From: Leptodontidium sp. MPI-SDFR-AT-0119
Lineage: Eukaryota; Ascomycota; Leotiomycetes; Helotiales; Leptodontidiaceae
Assembly: GCA_020726505.1 (NCBI GenBank)
Contig: JAHLEZ010000015.1
Coordinates: 1,364,001-1,428,000, forward strand
DNA: 64,000 nt
Reading direction: 5' to 3'
In this document: piece after piece, positions 10,310 through 20,755 of the stretch
Layout: the number at the start of each line of letters is the position of its first letter
Numbering within the stretch: the stretch's first letter is position 1
Notes under the pieces: generated by a model
The model's input: only the letters and a program-made list of their open reading frames with translations
Told to the model about the DNA's origin: nothing
The model's database searches: none
Program-made: the position numbers and the translations under genes

Positions 10310-13300
10310 CGTCCGCGTAGTTATAGTTATAACTGTATTGTCCTTTAGGTCGTTGTAGTCGTCGATACTAGCGTTATAAGCCTCTAGCCACTTTGGGAAA
10401 GCTCTCGGCGGGCCCTTGGCGTTAGGATACTTTAAGTAAAACCGCTTAATTATATGCGGAGCTGTTATAGTATCTAAGTATAGGTACTACTTTAGGTCCT
10501 TGTCGGCGCCTAGCTACTTAATGTGATAGAATAGCTTATTTCGCATGACTTTAGAGCCAAGGATGCCTTTAATTTCCCACTTATCTTACTTAGGTAATAG
10601 CTAGATAAGTGCCGGCGTAGTTCTGGCTTGTCTCGGCAGGGGGTTGTCGACGTACTTGCGAAGCGAGTACGAGTGGAAGACAGGGTGAATTAACTAGTCC
10701 TTTAGTAGTTTAACTCTCTAGCTTTCTCCTTCCTTAGCGATTACCTTAATAGGGCCGTATTACTTGTTAGACAACTTCCTTGAAGATCGGTTAACGTTTT
10801 AGTTCCGAGTGTCGACTAGTACTAAGTCGCTAACGTCCTAGTTAATAGCGCGTCGCCCACGATTCGCTAGTCGTTTTATTTTCTTTTGTTAATCCTTAAG
10901 GGACGATTATACGACTTCTATGACTTCCTTTATTCGTAATATTACTTAGAGAGCCTTTTCGCGATTGAGTTTCTTTGTTGCCGTAGTCGGAGGCTTTAGG
11001 TTGACTAGGTCCTAAGAAGTCCTTGGCTTAACGCTGTTAAGTAGCTAAAAAGGAGACAGGCGGCCTAAGGACTTATATAGTAACGTTAATTAAGCGATGT
11101 TTATAATTAGTAAGAGGTCGCTCTAATTGTCTTAGTAGTAATAGTAAAAGGGACGAAGCCGTTACTTAATATATTAATTCGTTATCTTTGTCTAATCGTC
11201 GACGTTTAGGTTATACGCCGTCGTTAGTTTTACTTTAGTCCCGAGGATATAATAGTACTCCTTTTAAAAGGAGGAGACAAACTGAGGTCCTCGGTCCAAG
11301 ATAATAGAGTTCGGCATACCGAAGTGTCGAGTCTAATAGACAAGGAAGAGAATAGTTATGCCTTTAGTAGTAATTATATTATTATAAGGTATTAAGACTA
11401 GTTTCTTAAATAAGCGGTCAACGAGAATTATAGTGAAGTTATAGCCGTGTTTGTTTAGTAGTAACTTCGTAAAGTCTATTGTGAGGTATTAATACGGCCG
11501 AGTAAGGATTAGCAGGGGATGTAAGAAGCTAAGGGTTTTATCCTTATAGGCTTTTTGTCGAGAGTAATTATAGTTTATTATATATTGAGCTATATTCGTA
11601 GTGAGGCCGTTTTAGTAATATTTGCGACTTAGTAATGCCTTTATCTTTCTGATCCCCGCGTGTGCTACTAAAGGTTAAGAATATATATAGTAAATAAGTG
11701 TCGTGCGAAGCTCCGGCGGCTTTAAGGGCACTTTTAGGCGGCCTTAAAAAAGTAACTTGTCGTTTATTAGCTCGTAATCTAATGACTATTCCTTAGCTTT
11801 TTGTTAAAGAAGCTCTAGCGAAGGAGACGACTTATTAGCTAGGAGCACTTAATCGATGACGTCGTATTTCGCGATATTATATACTACTATAGAGTTAGGG
11901 TTTAGTTCCTCCGCGGTAGGCGTCTCTAGGTCGATTAGCACTCCCGTATTCGACTCTGGCTCTGGCTTTGGCTCGTCACGTGTCTTAGCATCGCGATCTG
12001 GGATTATAGCGTTTATAAGTGCTAAGGGTATTATCTTTACGACCTTGATATAAGCTTTTATAAGATTAACGGCGGAGAACTAGAGGTCGCTAGCGACTCG
12101 CGGGTCAATTTTATTAGTCGGAATTAGCTGTTAGCTGCGGATAGCCTACTTACGTGCCTCCGTAGCCGTGAGGTTTTAATCTCGTCGGGATAAGGTGTTA
12201 GCTAAAGTATTAGTCGTCCCGGTACGGTATATAATCGTGAAATAAAAATCCGCAAAGAACTCGGCTTATTAAGCTTACTTAGCCGTAAGGTCCTTAGTAG
12301 TTATAAAGTACTTTAAGGCTCGGTGGTCTATGTAAACAAAGATATTTTTCTAGGCACCTAAGAGCTCCGGGCGATATTACTTAAATAACCGGAAAATCGC
12401 CAGTATTTCTTTGTCGTGGATCGAGTAGTTGAGCTTGGGGTTTGTTATAGTCTTAGAAAAGTATTTTATAAGGTAAAAAGTGTCGTCCTCTTAAAGTTAA
12501 AATAGAACCTTAATGACGACTCTATCTAAGGAATTAGTCTTTAGCCGTGTTCGCTTAGTAGGGTCGTAGTAGCAAAGAACCGGCGTAAATTAGAAGGCTT
12601 CTCGGAGAGTCTCCTATGTATTTTTATAAGCGTTGTCGAAGACGAAGGGAACGTCTTTTCTAGTAAGTATCGTGAGAGGACGTGTAATACGATTATAGTC
12701 TTTAATAAACCGGCGGTAGAAGTTATAAAAGCCAAGGTAACTTTATATACCTTATATATTATCGGCGTATCGCTAGTCCTTAATTACACTAATCTTTTTT
12801 AGGTCTACTTCTACGCTATCGACTCTAATAACAAATCCTAAGAACTTAGTCTTTTACACACTAAACTTAGACTTCTTAATATTAGCCTAAAGTCTATGTA
12901 CTTATAATATTACTATAACTTTCTTAACGTAGACTTTATATTCCTCTAGAGTAAACGAATATATAAGGATATTATTTATATAAGTCGCGTAGAAGTCGTC
13001 GAGGTACTTTATAAAGATATTATTAACGAATCGCTAGAAAGTCGCCGGACTATTAATAAGGCTAAAGGGAAGGACCTTATACTTATACGTGTTATATTAG
13101 GTGTAAAAGGTCGTATAGTTTTCGCTCTCGGGGGACATATAAATACGGTAAAAAGCTTATTAAATATTAAGCTTTGTGAAGACCTTTACCTTATAAATAC
13201 GAGCTATTATCTTATCGATTAAAGAGATCAGGTACAAGTTCTTCTTTAATAAGGCATTTAACTTCCGGTAGTCGACGCATAACTTAAGACTACTATTAAC

Positions 13301-14600
13301 TTTCTTAGCGAAGAGAATAAAGGCCGCGTAAGGTGTACTAGAGGGCTTAATAAAGCCTTTATGTAAGTTATTAATAATATACCACTTAGTCTTTAATAAC
13401 TGTTCTTTAATTATACGCCAGAGAGGCTTAAAGGATAAGTCGTTCTCCTTAGTAAGCTCGATTTAGTGGTTTACACCTTAGCGATGCGCTAGTAGCTCGT
13501 CAGAGGCTCGCCGGGAGAAGAGAGGAGTATACTCTTAGTACTTTACTAGGAACTTCTTACTTATTAGTTTATTATTTTACGCGTACTTGGCCTTTAAGGC
13601 CTCCTCTAGGGTTAAGTCTCTATTTATTAATGCGAGTTTGACACTTAGCTAGTCTAGGGCCTCTCGCCGGCGACGAGTTAGTTTTTAGTTAATCTTAAGT
13701 ACTAATGCCACGAAGGTTTACACCTTATTCTTTTTAGCCCTCTTAAGTTAAAGGTACGTCGTAAATATTACTACTGTCGATATAAGGAAGATTTTCGTAG
13801 TAAGCGCCTTTATTTAGTGATTCGTTAAAAAAGCTCTATAAGTTCTTTTGTCCTTAAGTAGTAATCCCGGATCACAAGATATTAAAGGGTTTAATTGCTC
13901 TTTTATAACCCGTAGGCGCTCTTGGACTTCTTTAGTAAAACTCAAGGGTCGAGTTAATAAGACGCTAGCGGTAAGTCGGACGGGGGCCTTTGTTTTAAGG
14001 GAATCGTCGAGCGCCGTAAGCTTAGCTTGTCTCTAGCGGTAGTTATTTATATTTATAAGGGCATCCTTTCGTTCCGCGTTAAGTTAGTAAGACTTGACGA
14101 TTAGCTTATTAGAACGGTTAATATTAACGAAGACTCGCTAGTTAAAGTACGGCTAGACGGGCATGTCTAATAGCTATTTTAGCCGATTGCGGTTCTTTAT
14201 ATATAACTACTTTAAGTCGTAATACTCGAGGAACTTCTGACTAATTAAGACGTCAGTGTTTCCTAGGTTAGTCACTAGAAAGGGGAAGTTGATTCGCCGG
14301 CGGTCGATCGTTAGGGTAAGTAAGACGGCCGTATCGATTAGCTTGCTTTTCTTACTATTATAATTAGTTAGGATAATTAATTAAGGGAGGGATACAAAAG
14401 AGATATTAAATTACTTAACAAGTTAGTATACGAAAGAAGTTTTAATAGTACCGAAAATATTAGCTTCGCTATTAATATATATAAGTGTCTTAATAAAGAA
14501 TTTATTCTTTCCTAGTTTAATACTAATTAAAAATTATCGTCCTTTAATAAGAGTACGGAAATTAAATACTAAGTCCTTTTATAAGTTGTGGCTTATGCCG
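10310..14600 (-). pseudogene. gypsy pol relic (protease, RT, RNase H, integrase)
   Basis: Reading the minus strand from right to left: the protease relic shows NSEA where D-S-G-A is expected (about 14490), followed by PFLVTNLGN (about 14270). Reverse transcriptase shows NSPATFQRFVN (about 13040-13070), then YINNILIYS at 12956-12982 in place of the catalytic Y-x-D-D, both aspartate codons having become AAT. RNase H shows KLNYSIHDKEILAI and YIDHRALKYF (about 12310-12430). Integrase shows LTIDFTK (about 11470) and SIILDRGPQFVS (about 11280-11320), so two of its catalytic acids survive, but the zinc-binding C-x-x-C reads Y-N-Y-S (about 11560). Near the C terminus YPNAKGPPRAFPKWLEAYN resembles the tail of fungal gypsy integrases. 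Numerous TAA/TAG stops interrupt the frame. Confidence 0.88.
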
Positions 14601-14699
14601 AGGTGTAAGTCTTTGCTACGGCCTAAGAGTTTTTTAAGAGCTTATTAGTCTCTAGATTCTCGCCGACGACTAGCTAGGAAATCGACTTATCGAGAGCCT

Positions 14700-16249
14700 A
14701 GTCCCTACGGCGCTTAGGGCAGTCGCTAGCCTAATAGCCGGTCTTGCTATAGTAGAGACAGGTGTCGGAAGAGACGTCCCTAGGTGTAGGAGGAAGTACG
14801 GGGGACTTAGGTCGGCGTAAGACAGGCGAAGGAGAGGGCGTACGTTAGCGGGCATCTAACGACTGTCTTGGAGTCGGTAGTCTTTATGCGTGAGTAGTAG
14901 GGGTAAGTGAAGTCGAACGCTAACTGTCTTTCTTTAGGATGCCGCGCGAGTCGCTAGTGCTCGTATTATTAAAGGAGACTCGAGGGGCTTCGCGGACAGT
15001 AGTAATAGCACGTCTATTAGCTCGTCTAGTAGTAATATTCCGCAGCTCGCGATCTGAGACAATTAAGAACTCGTTAAGAGCCGTATAATCTCCGGCGAAT
15101 TTATATTTCTTAGTTCAGATATCGTACTTAAGTTTATCTAAGACTTTCTTATATACGTCGTCGAACTAGCGGTTAAGTGAGATTTTTTTAGTAGTCGCGT
15201 ATATTATAAACTTTATACGGAACTCGTTATAAGTTATATTACTTATTTATAGTTAGTTATACTTAAACTTAGCGGCCTATACTTAGTTGTGGTTAAAGAA
15301 ACACTAGTTTAAGGCCTTTAAGACGTCGGCGGCTCCGTTAAAGTCTTTAGCGAAGTCGGGTTTTATTCGTTAAAGGATAATAGTCTTAGCCTCTCCCTTT
15401 ATATACTTAAAGTAGGCATGAACTTACGATTCGCTAGTAAGGAAGTTACTTAAGTACTTTTAAATAAAGAGCTTTATATTTATTTTTTAAGCGTTATATT
15501 TAATTTCGCCCTTATAATCGCTAAAGGGGGTACGGGAGTACTTAACCTTATTAGGCTCGACGGCAGGGATAGCAGGGTTTAGCTTAAGGAGGTAATAGTC
15601 GGCGGTAGGCTAGAGGTCCGCTATAAGAGCACGTGTGAATTAGACAGAAGGAGAGGGAGTGTTAGTCTCTTAGCGAGGGTTATTAATAACATATTAAGTG
15701 AGGGCTTGTGTGACGGCGGCGGCGATAGTAGAGCTAACAGAGTCCTTAATTAGCTGATTTACTCTAGCTTATTAAGCGGGGGTAAGGCCCTCTATATTAG
15801 TAGGCTCTGGCGATACGTCGAAGAAACGCTAAGGCTTGCCCTCTAAGTCTGAATCGAATCCGTTAAAGCTTTCCGGCTCCTCCGAGAGAGTCTCGACCGA
15901 AGGGATAGGGGTGTCGATAAAGCCTAGCCGTACAAGGGCGCTCCTTTCTCTAGAGCTTCGCCAATGAGGGGAAGAAGTCGGTAATAGTGGTAGGGTAAAG
16001 TAAAGAGGTGTTTGAGGTTGTTAATCGATATATTAATCAGACATGCGTTCGAAACGGGGCGCGCGTCAAGTTGCGGCAAGGCAGGTTAATCGCGAGAGAA
16101 TATTTAGCTTTCTCTAGGACAGTCTACTACTAGGGCAAAGAGGTACTTATTTGTCGAATAGGCCAAGGTGTTAAGGCTCGTTATTAGCTTACTATAAGGG
16201 TAGGTCGACAAGGCGCAAGACCGGGTGAGATATAACGCTTTATAGCGAA
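14700..16249 (-). pseudogene. gypsy gag relic with zinc-knuckle
   Basis: The gag-like region precedes pol in the leftward direction. Its C-terminal end contains C-L-Y-Y-S-K-T-G-Y-stop-A-S-D-C-P-K-R (14711-14760). This matches a CCHC knuckle in which the second Cys and the His both became Tyr and a Gln became a stop, each by a single transition. Upstream parts are rich in stops and I recognise only general retrotransposon gag character. Confidence 0.7.
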
Positions 16250-16258
16250 GGGGTACTA
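16250..16258 (-). other. Possible primer-binding site relic
   Basis: On the minus strand TAGTACCCC lies 11 bases inside the 5' LTR edge (coding direction). It would be one G-to-A change away from TGGTACCCC, a sequence able to pair with a tRNA 3' end. The offset from the LTR is larger than usual, so this is tentative. Confidence 0.3.
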
Positions 16259-16269
16259 GTCTTTTCTTA

Positions 16270-16571
16270 TGTTACGGCTAACTAAAGGTTAATATAACGA
16301 GTTGACTTAAGCTTTGTATTTAGGCCTAAGGCTACGCTTAGAATCGAGAAGAAAAGACAAGGAGGAAAGGAGAGCTCTCCGTAAGGGGGAGCTCGAGTAT
16401 AAATACATAAAGGGCCCTCCTAATGGGGCCTAGCGTAGTCGAGTGCTATTTACGTCAACATGTCGCAGGCTCGCCTCCTAGTCTTCCCTATTGGGCTTAG
16501 CGCCGTCGCATAGCCAGCGATGCTACGAGCCTATGTCGGTTAGAATACGAGGCGCATCGTAGGTCGTAACA
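16270..16571 (-). repeat. LTR of the gypsy element (right copy; 5' LTR in coding direction)
   Basis: 302 bp, partner of 9984-10285. It retains the canonical TG...CA ends (TGTTACGG...CGTAACA) and is followed directly by the GTTCT target duplication. Confidence 0.95.
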
Positions 16572-16576
16572 GTTCT

Positions 16577-17405
16577 AACGTATTTAATGCTTTAAATCCC
16601 TAAAGCTCTCTTTAATAAGATTAAAATTAAGGGAATATAAAGGCAAGAACTTAAGCTACACACCCTTACGCCGATATACCGTTAATATCTCGTCGATATT
16701 CTTATAATAGATTGAAGCGTTATCTAATATAACGACTGATCGAGGCCCTAGAAAGGGGTTATATAATAGTAACAAATAATCTACTAAGAAATCTTATATA
16801 ATATCTATATTACATGTGCCCTCTAACGTGTAAGATATTATGTAGCCGTCTATAGTATATGCCGCTAATATAGAGACTCTTTCTTTATACGCTAGCTATT
16901 AAGAAACTCTTGCCTTAGCACCTTTATAAGACTAACTAAAGGTCCGATCTCTATTCTTTTCGTTACTTCTAGACTCGTCGATAGCGACTACTTAATTTAT
17001 AGAGAACTCTTATATAAAATCAAGCCATACTATCCTTAATTCTTTATTCCGTTGAGCCGTAACGTACTTGAGTTATTTCCTAGTGAACTTGATTCGTTAA
17101 AAAGCACAGGAAATCGTTAATATAGATATATCTATATTATATACCTCAGAAAGAAAGATCTTTAGCTCGTCTAAGTACATCTAAGGCCTTTGATCTAATA
17201 AGAGTTTCAAGGCCTTTTTATGCTCTTATTGAAGTACTAGGACCGGTCCTCTAGAGAGAGGTAAAGCCTTCAAACCCTTGTCTAATCTCTTTTTAATTCG
17301 ATAGACGGTTTATATAGAAGTGCTATTAATTACAGCGATTTACTTAAGATACTTAAACGGGAGGGGTCCTGGTTCGTCGAGGGCATGCTCGATGTCCGCC
17401 ACGAC
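16577..17405 (-). pseudogene. DDE transposase, N-terminal and catalytic part (Tc1/mariner-like, DDE_3 type)
   Basis: From right to left on the minus strand there is a helix-turn-helix-like segment (INSTSI-stop-TVYRIKKRL, about 17300-17330). Then comes MYLDELKIFLSEVYNIDISI, typical of the second helical domain of fungal mariner-type transposases. The catalytic core shows VAIDES (about 16970-16988, first Asp), RDRTFS and KERVSILAAYTIDGYI, then VVILDNAS (about 16711-16736, second Asp). Last is LYSPNFNLIKESF (about 16600-16635), where the predicted third catalytic Glu of the N-P-I-E motif reads Lys, a G-to-A change. TAG/TAA stops interrupt the frame several times. The gypsy element entered about 20 codons after this motif. 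Confidence 0.85.
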
Positions 17406-17573
17406 GGATGTAAGTAAACGAGCAAGTATGGCACAACAATAAAAAGTAATTCGTTAGAAAGCGCAAAGTGGTAGCTTTAATTTGACGTATTTGCGAAGTG
17501 TTTTGGACGTTACGTTGTGAAGTTATGTGTAGGGGCGTATATATGGCGAATAGTGGAGGGGAACTTAGAAATC

Positions 17574-17628
17574 AAAAGTAGTGGGGTCAGTTAAAATCGC
17601 TTACTAACACACGTTATGCAAATAACTG
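17574..17628. repeat. Right terminal inverted repeat of the outer transposon
   Basis: Inverted copy of 7535-7589, ending AATAACTG directly before the TA target dinucleotide. Confidence 0.93.
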
Positions 17629-17798
17629 TATAAAAAGCGGCAGGTACGCCAGTCGTTGAGAATCACTGTGTGTAACCCTAGGTCATATCACGCACAGCAC
17701 TAATTGAATAGAATGAGAAAAAGTCATTCCTGACTGGAAGTGCCGCATGGCAACGAGCTACCAGCTATCCGAAGATCAAGTCAAACAACTACTTCAGT

Positions 17799-20128
17799 TT
17801 ACTGTAATCCTGAAGGGAACCCCGGATTCAGATTTCCTTCCAAACAAGCATCAAACCCATCGAGATCAAAAGCCGGATCGAACATTCCAAACAAATCGAT
17901 GTCTGTTATAGAGTCGAAAATCGACGGATCAAAATCTTGAATGGAGAGGTCAGGCGGTTGGTGGATATCGGAGTTTGTCAGCGCCGCCCCTACAAGGAGT
18001 AATTTAGTGAATATTACGCATGTTGTTTGTGAAATTGGTATCGTACCATTTTGAGAAGCAATTCTAGGAGTTGGATGCCGGATGCCTGCCACGGCGTTGT
18101 TGGTATTGCTGCTTGTGTGCTGATGCAATCTCATGTTTTCTGAGGTTGAAACCGTGGAAAATACTCGATCCATTTCCTTTAGCAGTTTCTTACCCATCTC
18201 TGCAGTTGTGGAAGCAGACCAGAATATTCCTTGAAGGCCTGACAAAGCATCGCATATCGTTTGGAACTGGCTACGAGATCGAGCTCGATGTATTGGGAGC
18301 TTGCTATGTCTCATTTCTCGATATGCTATGCTCATGGAAAGGGACATAGCGTAAGGAATAAATGGGAACAATACTAGTTGATCTTGCGGTGCCCTGCCGA
18401 AGGTTGAGCTTAAGATAGAAGTCGATAGGCTTTGTCGAAGGAATGCTGTTGATGAATGCTCGGGGTCTACCCATGACTTGGTGCGGCAGGAGAGTATCGC
18501 AATAGCATGGTAGAGAACTTCGATAGATGCTATCAACAATTAGCGGCTTTTCATAACTGGATAAAAACCTGGCCGAAAGAAACATACCAAGAGCTGTTAT
18601 TCCAATATGTGAACCGCCACATCTCAGTACAATGTCCTCAAAAGCAGGAAATTCCCAGCCCAAGACAGGGGCATCTCCGGAGAGAGATAGAGGACGATAG
18701 AGCTCAATAATTTTGTCTAACAGTGCAGTAACCTCGAGGAATAGACGGAAGGGTGGATCCTGTTGTTGGAAGCAAAGATCTAGATCCTTTCGAAGATCTC
18801 TCTCATGCATCGAGACAGGCCGTCCATTGAATGCTGCATTCATCCGATCCATCGCCCAAATGCAACATAGAAGCGTTGTATTTGCCGCATCTGCATGCTC
18901 TTCTTGCCCCTTGATATGTAGTCCCAATGACTGAACTTGATGCACTGCCCTCATACAAAATCTTCTTTTAATTAGCTGAATGTTCTGAAGCGAATTTAGA
19001 CATTGAATGAACTACAAAGTGAAATGCTCATATCCCGAAGTCGGAAATCAAATACTGGATAGGGAGGCTACTCACTGAGAAGATAGGTCTTCACCTGGGG
19101 GGTCATCAGTGAATTGTGATAGCAAAGCTAATGCTTGTATGAGCACAATCTTATCTGTCACGAGTCCCATCTCTATCGTCATCCTCATAGCCCCGGATAC
19201 TTTCTCGCCAAACACCCTGCAGCTCAGAGGTATCGTATCGCTAATACTGAGGTGCTGCCTAGCAACATGGTTTTTGGAGGCAGCTAAGCAGACACCTTGC
19301 TGCAGGAGAATGCGTGCTGGTGTCGATAAGTGAGCACCTTGAAGTGTGCTCTCGCTGACCACAGGAAATATCGGGTAGACTTTGTCAAAATATATCCTTG
19401 CTAGAGCTTCGAGCCCATCAGGTGGAGGTATTGTTGAAAGACATTCCTGCTCTAACATGGGCACCAAAACTTTTTGAATCAGCGATCCAGATCGGTAGAA
19501 CAAACTCGATGGTGGTTGGGACAAGTGGGATGTCTTCTGAGGACCGCCATGACTGTTAAGCGAAGAATTCAACCTGATCAAAATATTAACATGTGTTCCT
19601 CTCAATGTCGTGCGAATTTTTGGTGACATTTGGGATGTGGAAGATTCCAGTGAAGGTACGGTAGGTAGCTGGTCCCTCTGGACTGGAAGGGCTGCTAATT
19701 AGATTGGATCAATCTCACCAGACGCCGATACTATCATCCAAAGAGGCTCCGCGAGTGGCGTCAGGGCTTGTCGCCGCTAAAAATATGCCCTCTGGATTGA
19801 GATCTCCGATAAATCGCGGATTTCGAGCAGCTGGCGAGTTAGTTTCTACCCCTTCATGGTGGCCATGATGAGTAGCTTCGCTAGTGGCCTGCCTATCCAT
19901 TGCCCCTACCCCTTCAGGCCTTTCTAGGACCGAAGGTTGGGACTCAGCGATCCTCTGCCGGCCGGCCGACGCAGTATCATCCTGGACGAATGTCGCGGGA
20001 GGACTTGGGACATTCTCTCCATGGATGCATCGTTTCTTTCGCCGACGACAGGACTCGCAGGCTCTGCTCGTCTGCAGTCTTTTAGAGCCTGGCTGATCCG
20101 AGTTGACGAACTTGAATACCGCCGCCAT
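17799..20128 (-). CDS. Fungal-specific transcription factor with incomplete Zn2Cys6 cluster
   Basis: A regulator of the Zn(II)2Cys6/Fungal_trans class, probably nuclear. The N terminus has TSRACESCRRRKKRC (residues about 20-34), the first half of a binuclear zinc cluster, but the second C-x2-C-x6-C half is not present in any continuation of this exon. The middle part (LEALARIYFDKVYPIFPVVSEST, AMRMTIEMGLV, LALLSQFTDDPPGEDLSSQ, RAVHQVQSLGLHIKG, CCIWAMDRMNAAFNGRPVSMHERD) is a clear Fungal_trans domain. Exon 1 is 19732-20128. A 49-nt intron 19683-19731 restores the frame into exon 2, further introns lie near 18975-19072 and 18535-18590, and a 57-nt in-frame intron near 18000-18045 is possible. 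The acidic C-terminal end (DFDPSIFDSITDIDLFGMFD) looks like an activation region. The MFS transporter gene next to it may be a target; that is inference. Confidence 0.78.
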
Positions 20129-20755
20129 TGTGCAACAAGTTGTGGTCTCAAGCTCTTCCGCAAGGTTCGGAACAATTATACGTCGGGTTTCGGAGTCTAG
20201 TTAAGAGGAACGTTGCCGACATGGTGGTTGGATGAACAGATGATTTTGTAAGACTCCCAAACCTGGGAGGAGTGCGGGGAAGAAATGTCCTAGCTGTTGT
20301 GACATCTATGATTGGCTTATGGCTGGCTCAATAACCAGTTTGTCCGCCTATGGATGTCCAAATCCTAATCCGCGCCGAGTTCTTCTAGGAAACATTTGCT
20401 AGTCGTCGGCGGCTGCTTCGCTTCGTCGGATGTGGTCATGCGGAGAGGAGAAGTCGGGGAAGGGGTTCTTGGCCAGTGGCTAAAGAGAAGCGTCGCGGAG
20501 TTCCTAATTGGGACAAACTACTTTCCGACGAAATGTCAAATGAAGACCGGCAGCCTTCTGGTGGATTGGTCTTCAGCGGAGACGGCTTTCTCCAAGTGAA
20601 AATCCCCGAAGGAGAATATTGGGACTATGTTGGCTTCGTTTCTTGTAATTTGGCCTGTCCCAAATCTTCTATCTCATCTCATTTTTTTTTTTTCGTATTT
20701 GAGAAACGCTTAAATGCTCCTCCATTCGCTTTCAATTTATCTAATTATCATTCAC
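20129..20755. other. Intergenic between transcription factor and MFS transporter
   Basis: Promoter side of the transcription factor and 3' side of the transporter. A short T-rich run occurs near 20683-20695. No gene supported. Confidence 0.45.

Larger units (their letters stand above)
9984..16571 (-). mobile_element. Ty3/gypsy LTR retrotransposon (RIP-degraded)
   Basis: A 6,588-bp element bounded by two 302-bp LTRs that start TGTTACG and end CGTAAYA. It is flanked on both sides by the perfect 5-bp target duplication GTTCT (9979-9983 and 16572-16576). Coding direction is leftward. From right to left I can read a gag-like region, a CCHC zinc-knuckle relic (14711-14760), a retropepsin relic (about 14250-14530), reverse transcriptase (about 12950-13650), RNase H (about 12250-12450) and integrase (about 10900-11750). 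The order PR-RT-RH-INT is that of Ty3/gypsy (Metaviridae). The two LTRs differ at about 19 positions by hand alignment, all transitions. Many in-frame stops and altered catalytic residues show it is dead. It inserted into the transposase gene of an older DNA transposon. Confidence 0.95.
7535..17628 (-). mobile_element. DNA transposon, Tc1/mariner-like (DDE type), split by a gypsy element
   Basis: The ends are precise. CAGTTATTTG begins the left terminal inverted repeat immediately after TA (7533-7534), and the mirror copy ends at 17628 immediately before TA (17629-17630), the target duplication of Tc1/mariner superfamily elements. Removing the inner retrotransposon and one copy of its 5-bp duplication leaves about 3.5 kb, roughly twice the usual length of a one-gene mariner-type element. 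The transposase is on the minus strand, with its N-terminal and catalytic parts at 16577-17405 and its C-terminal part at 9850-9978. The remaining left part carries an unrelated plus-strand frame. The whole element is AT-rich, full of TAA/TAG, and depleted of CA and TG dinucleotides by eye, consistent with RIP. It is not autonomous: the transposase is interrupted, has stops, and has lost its predicted third acidic residue. Confidence 0.9.
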
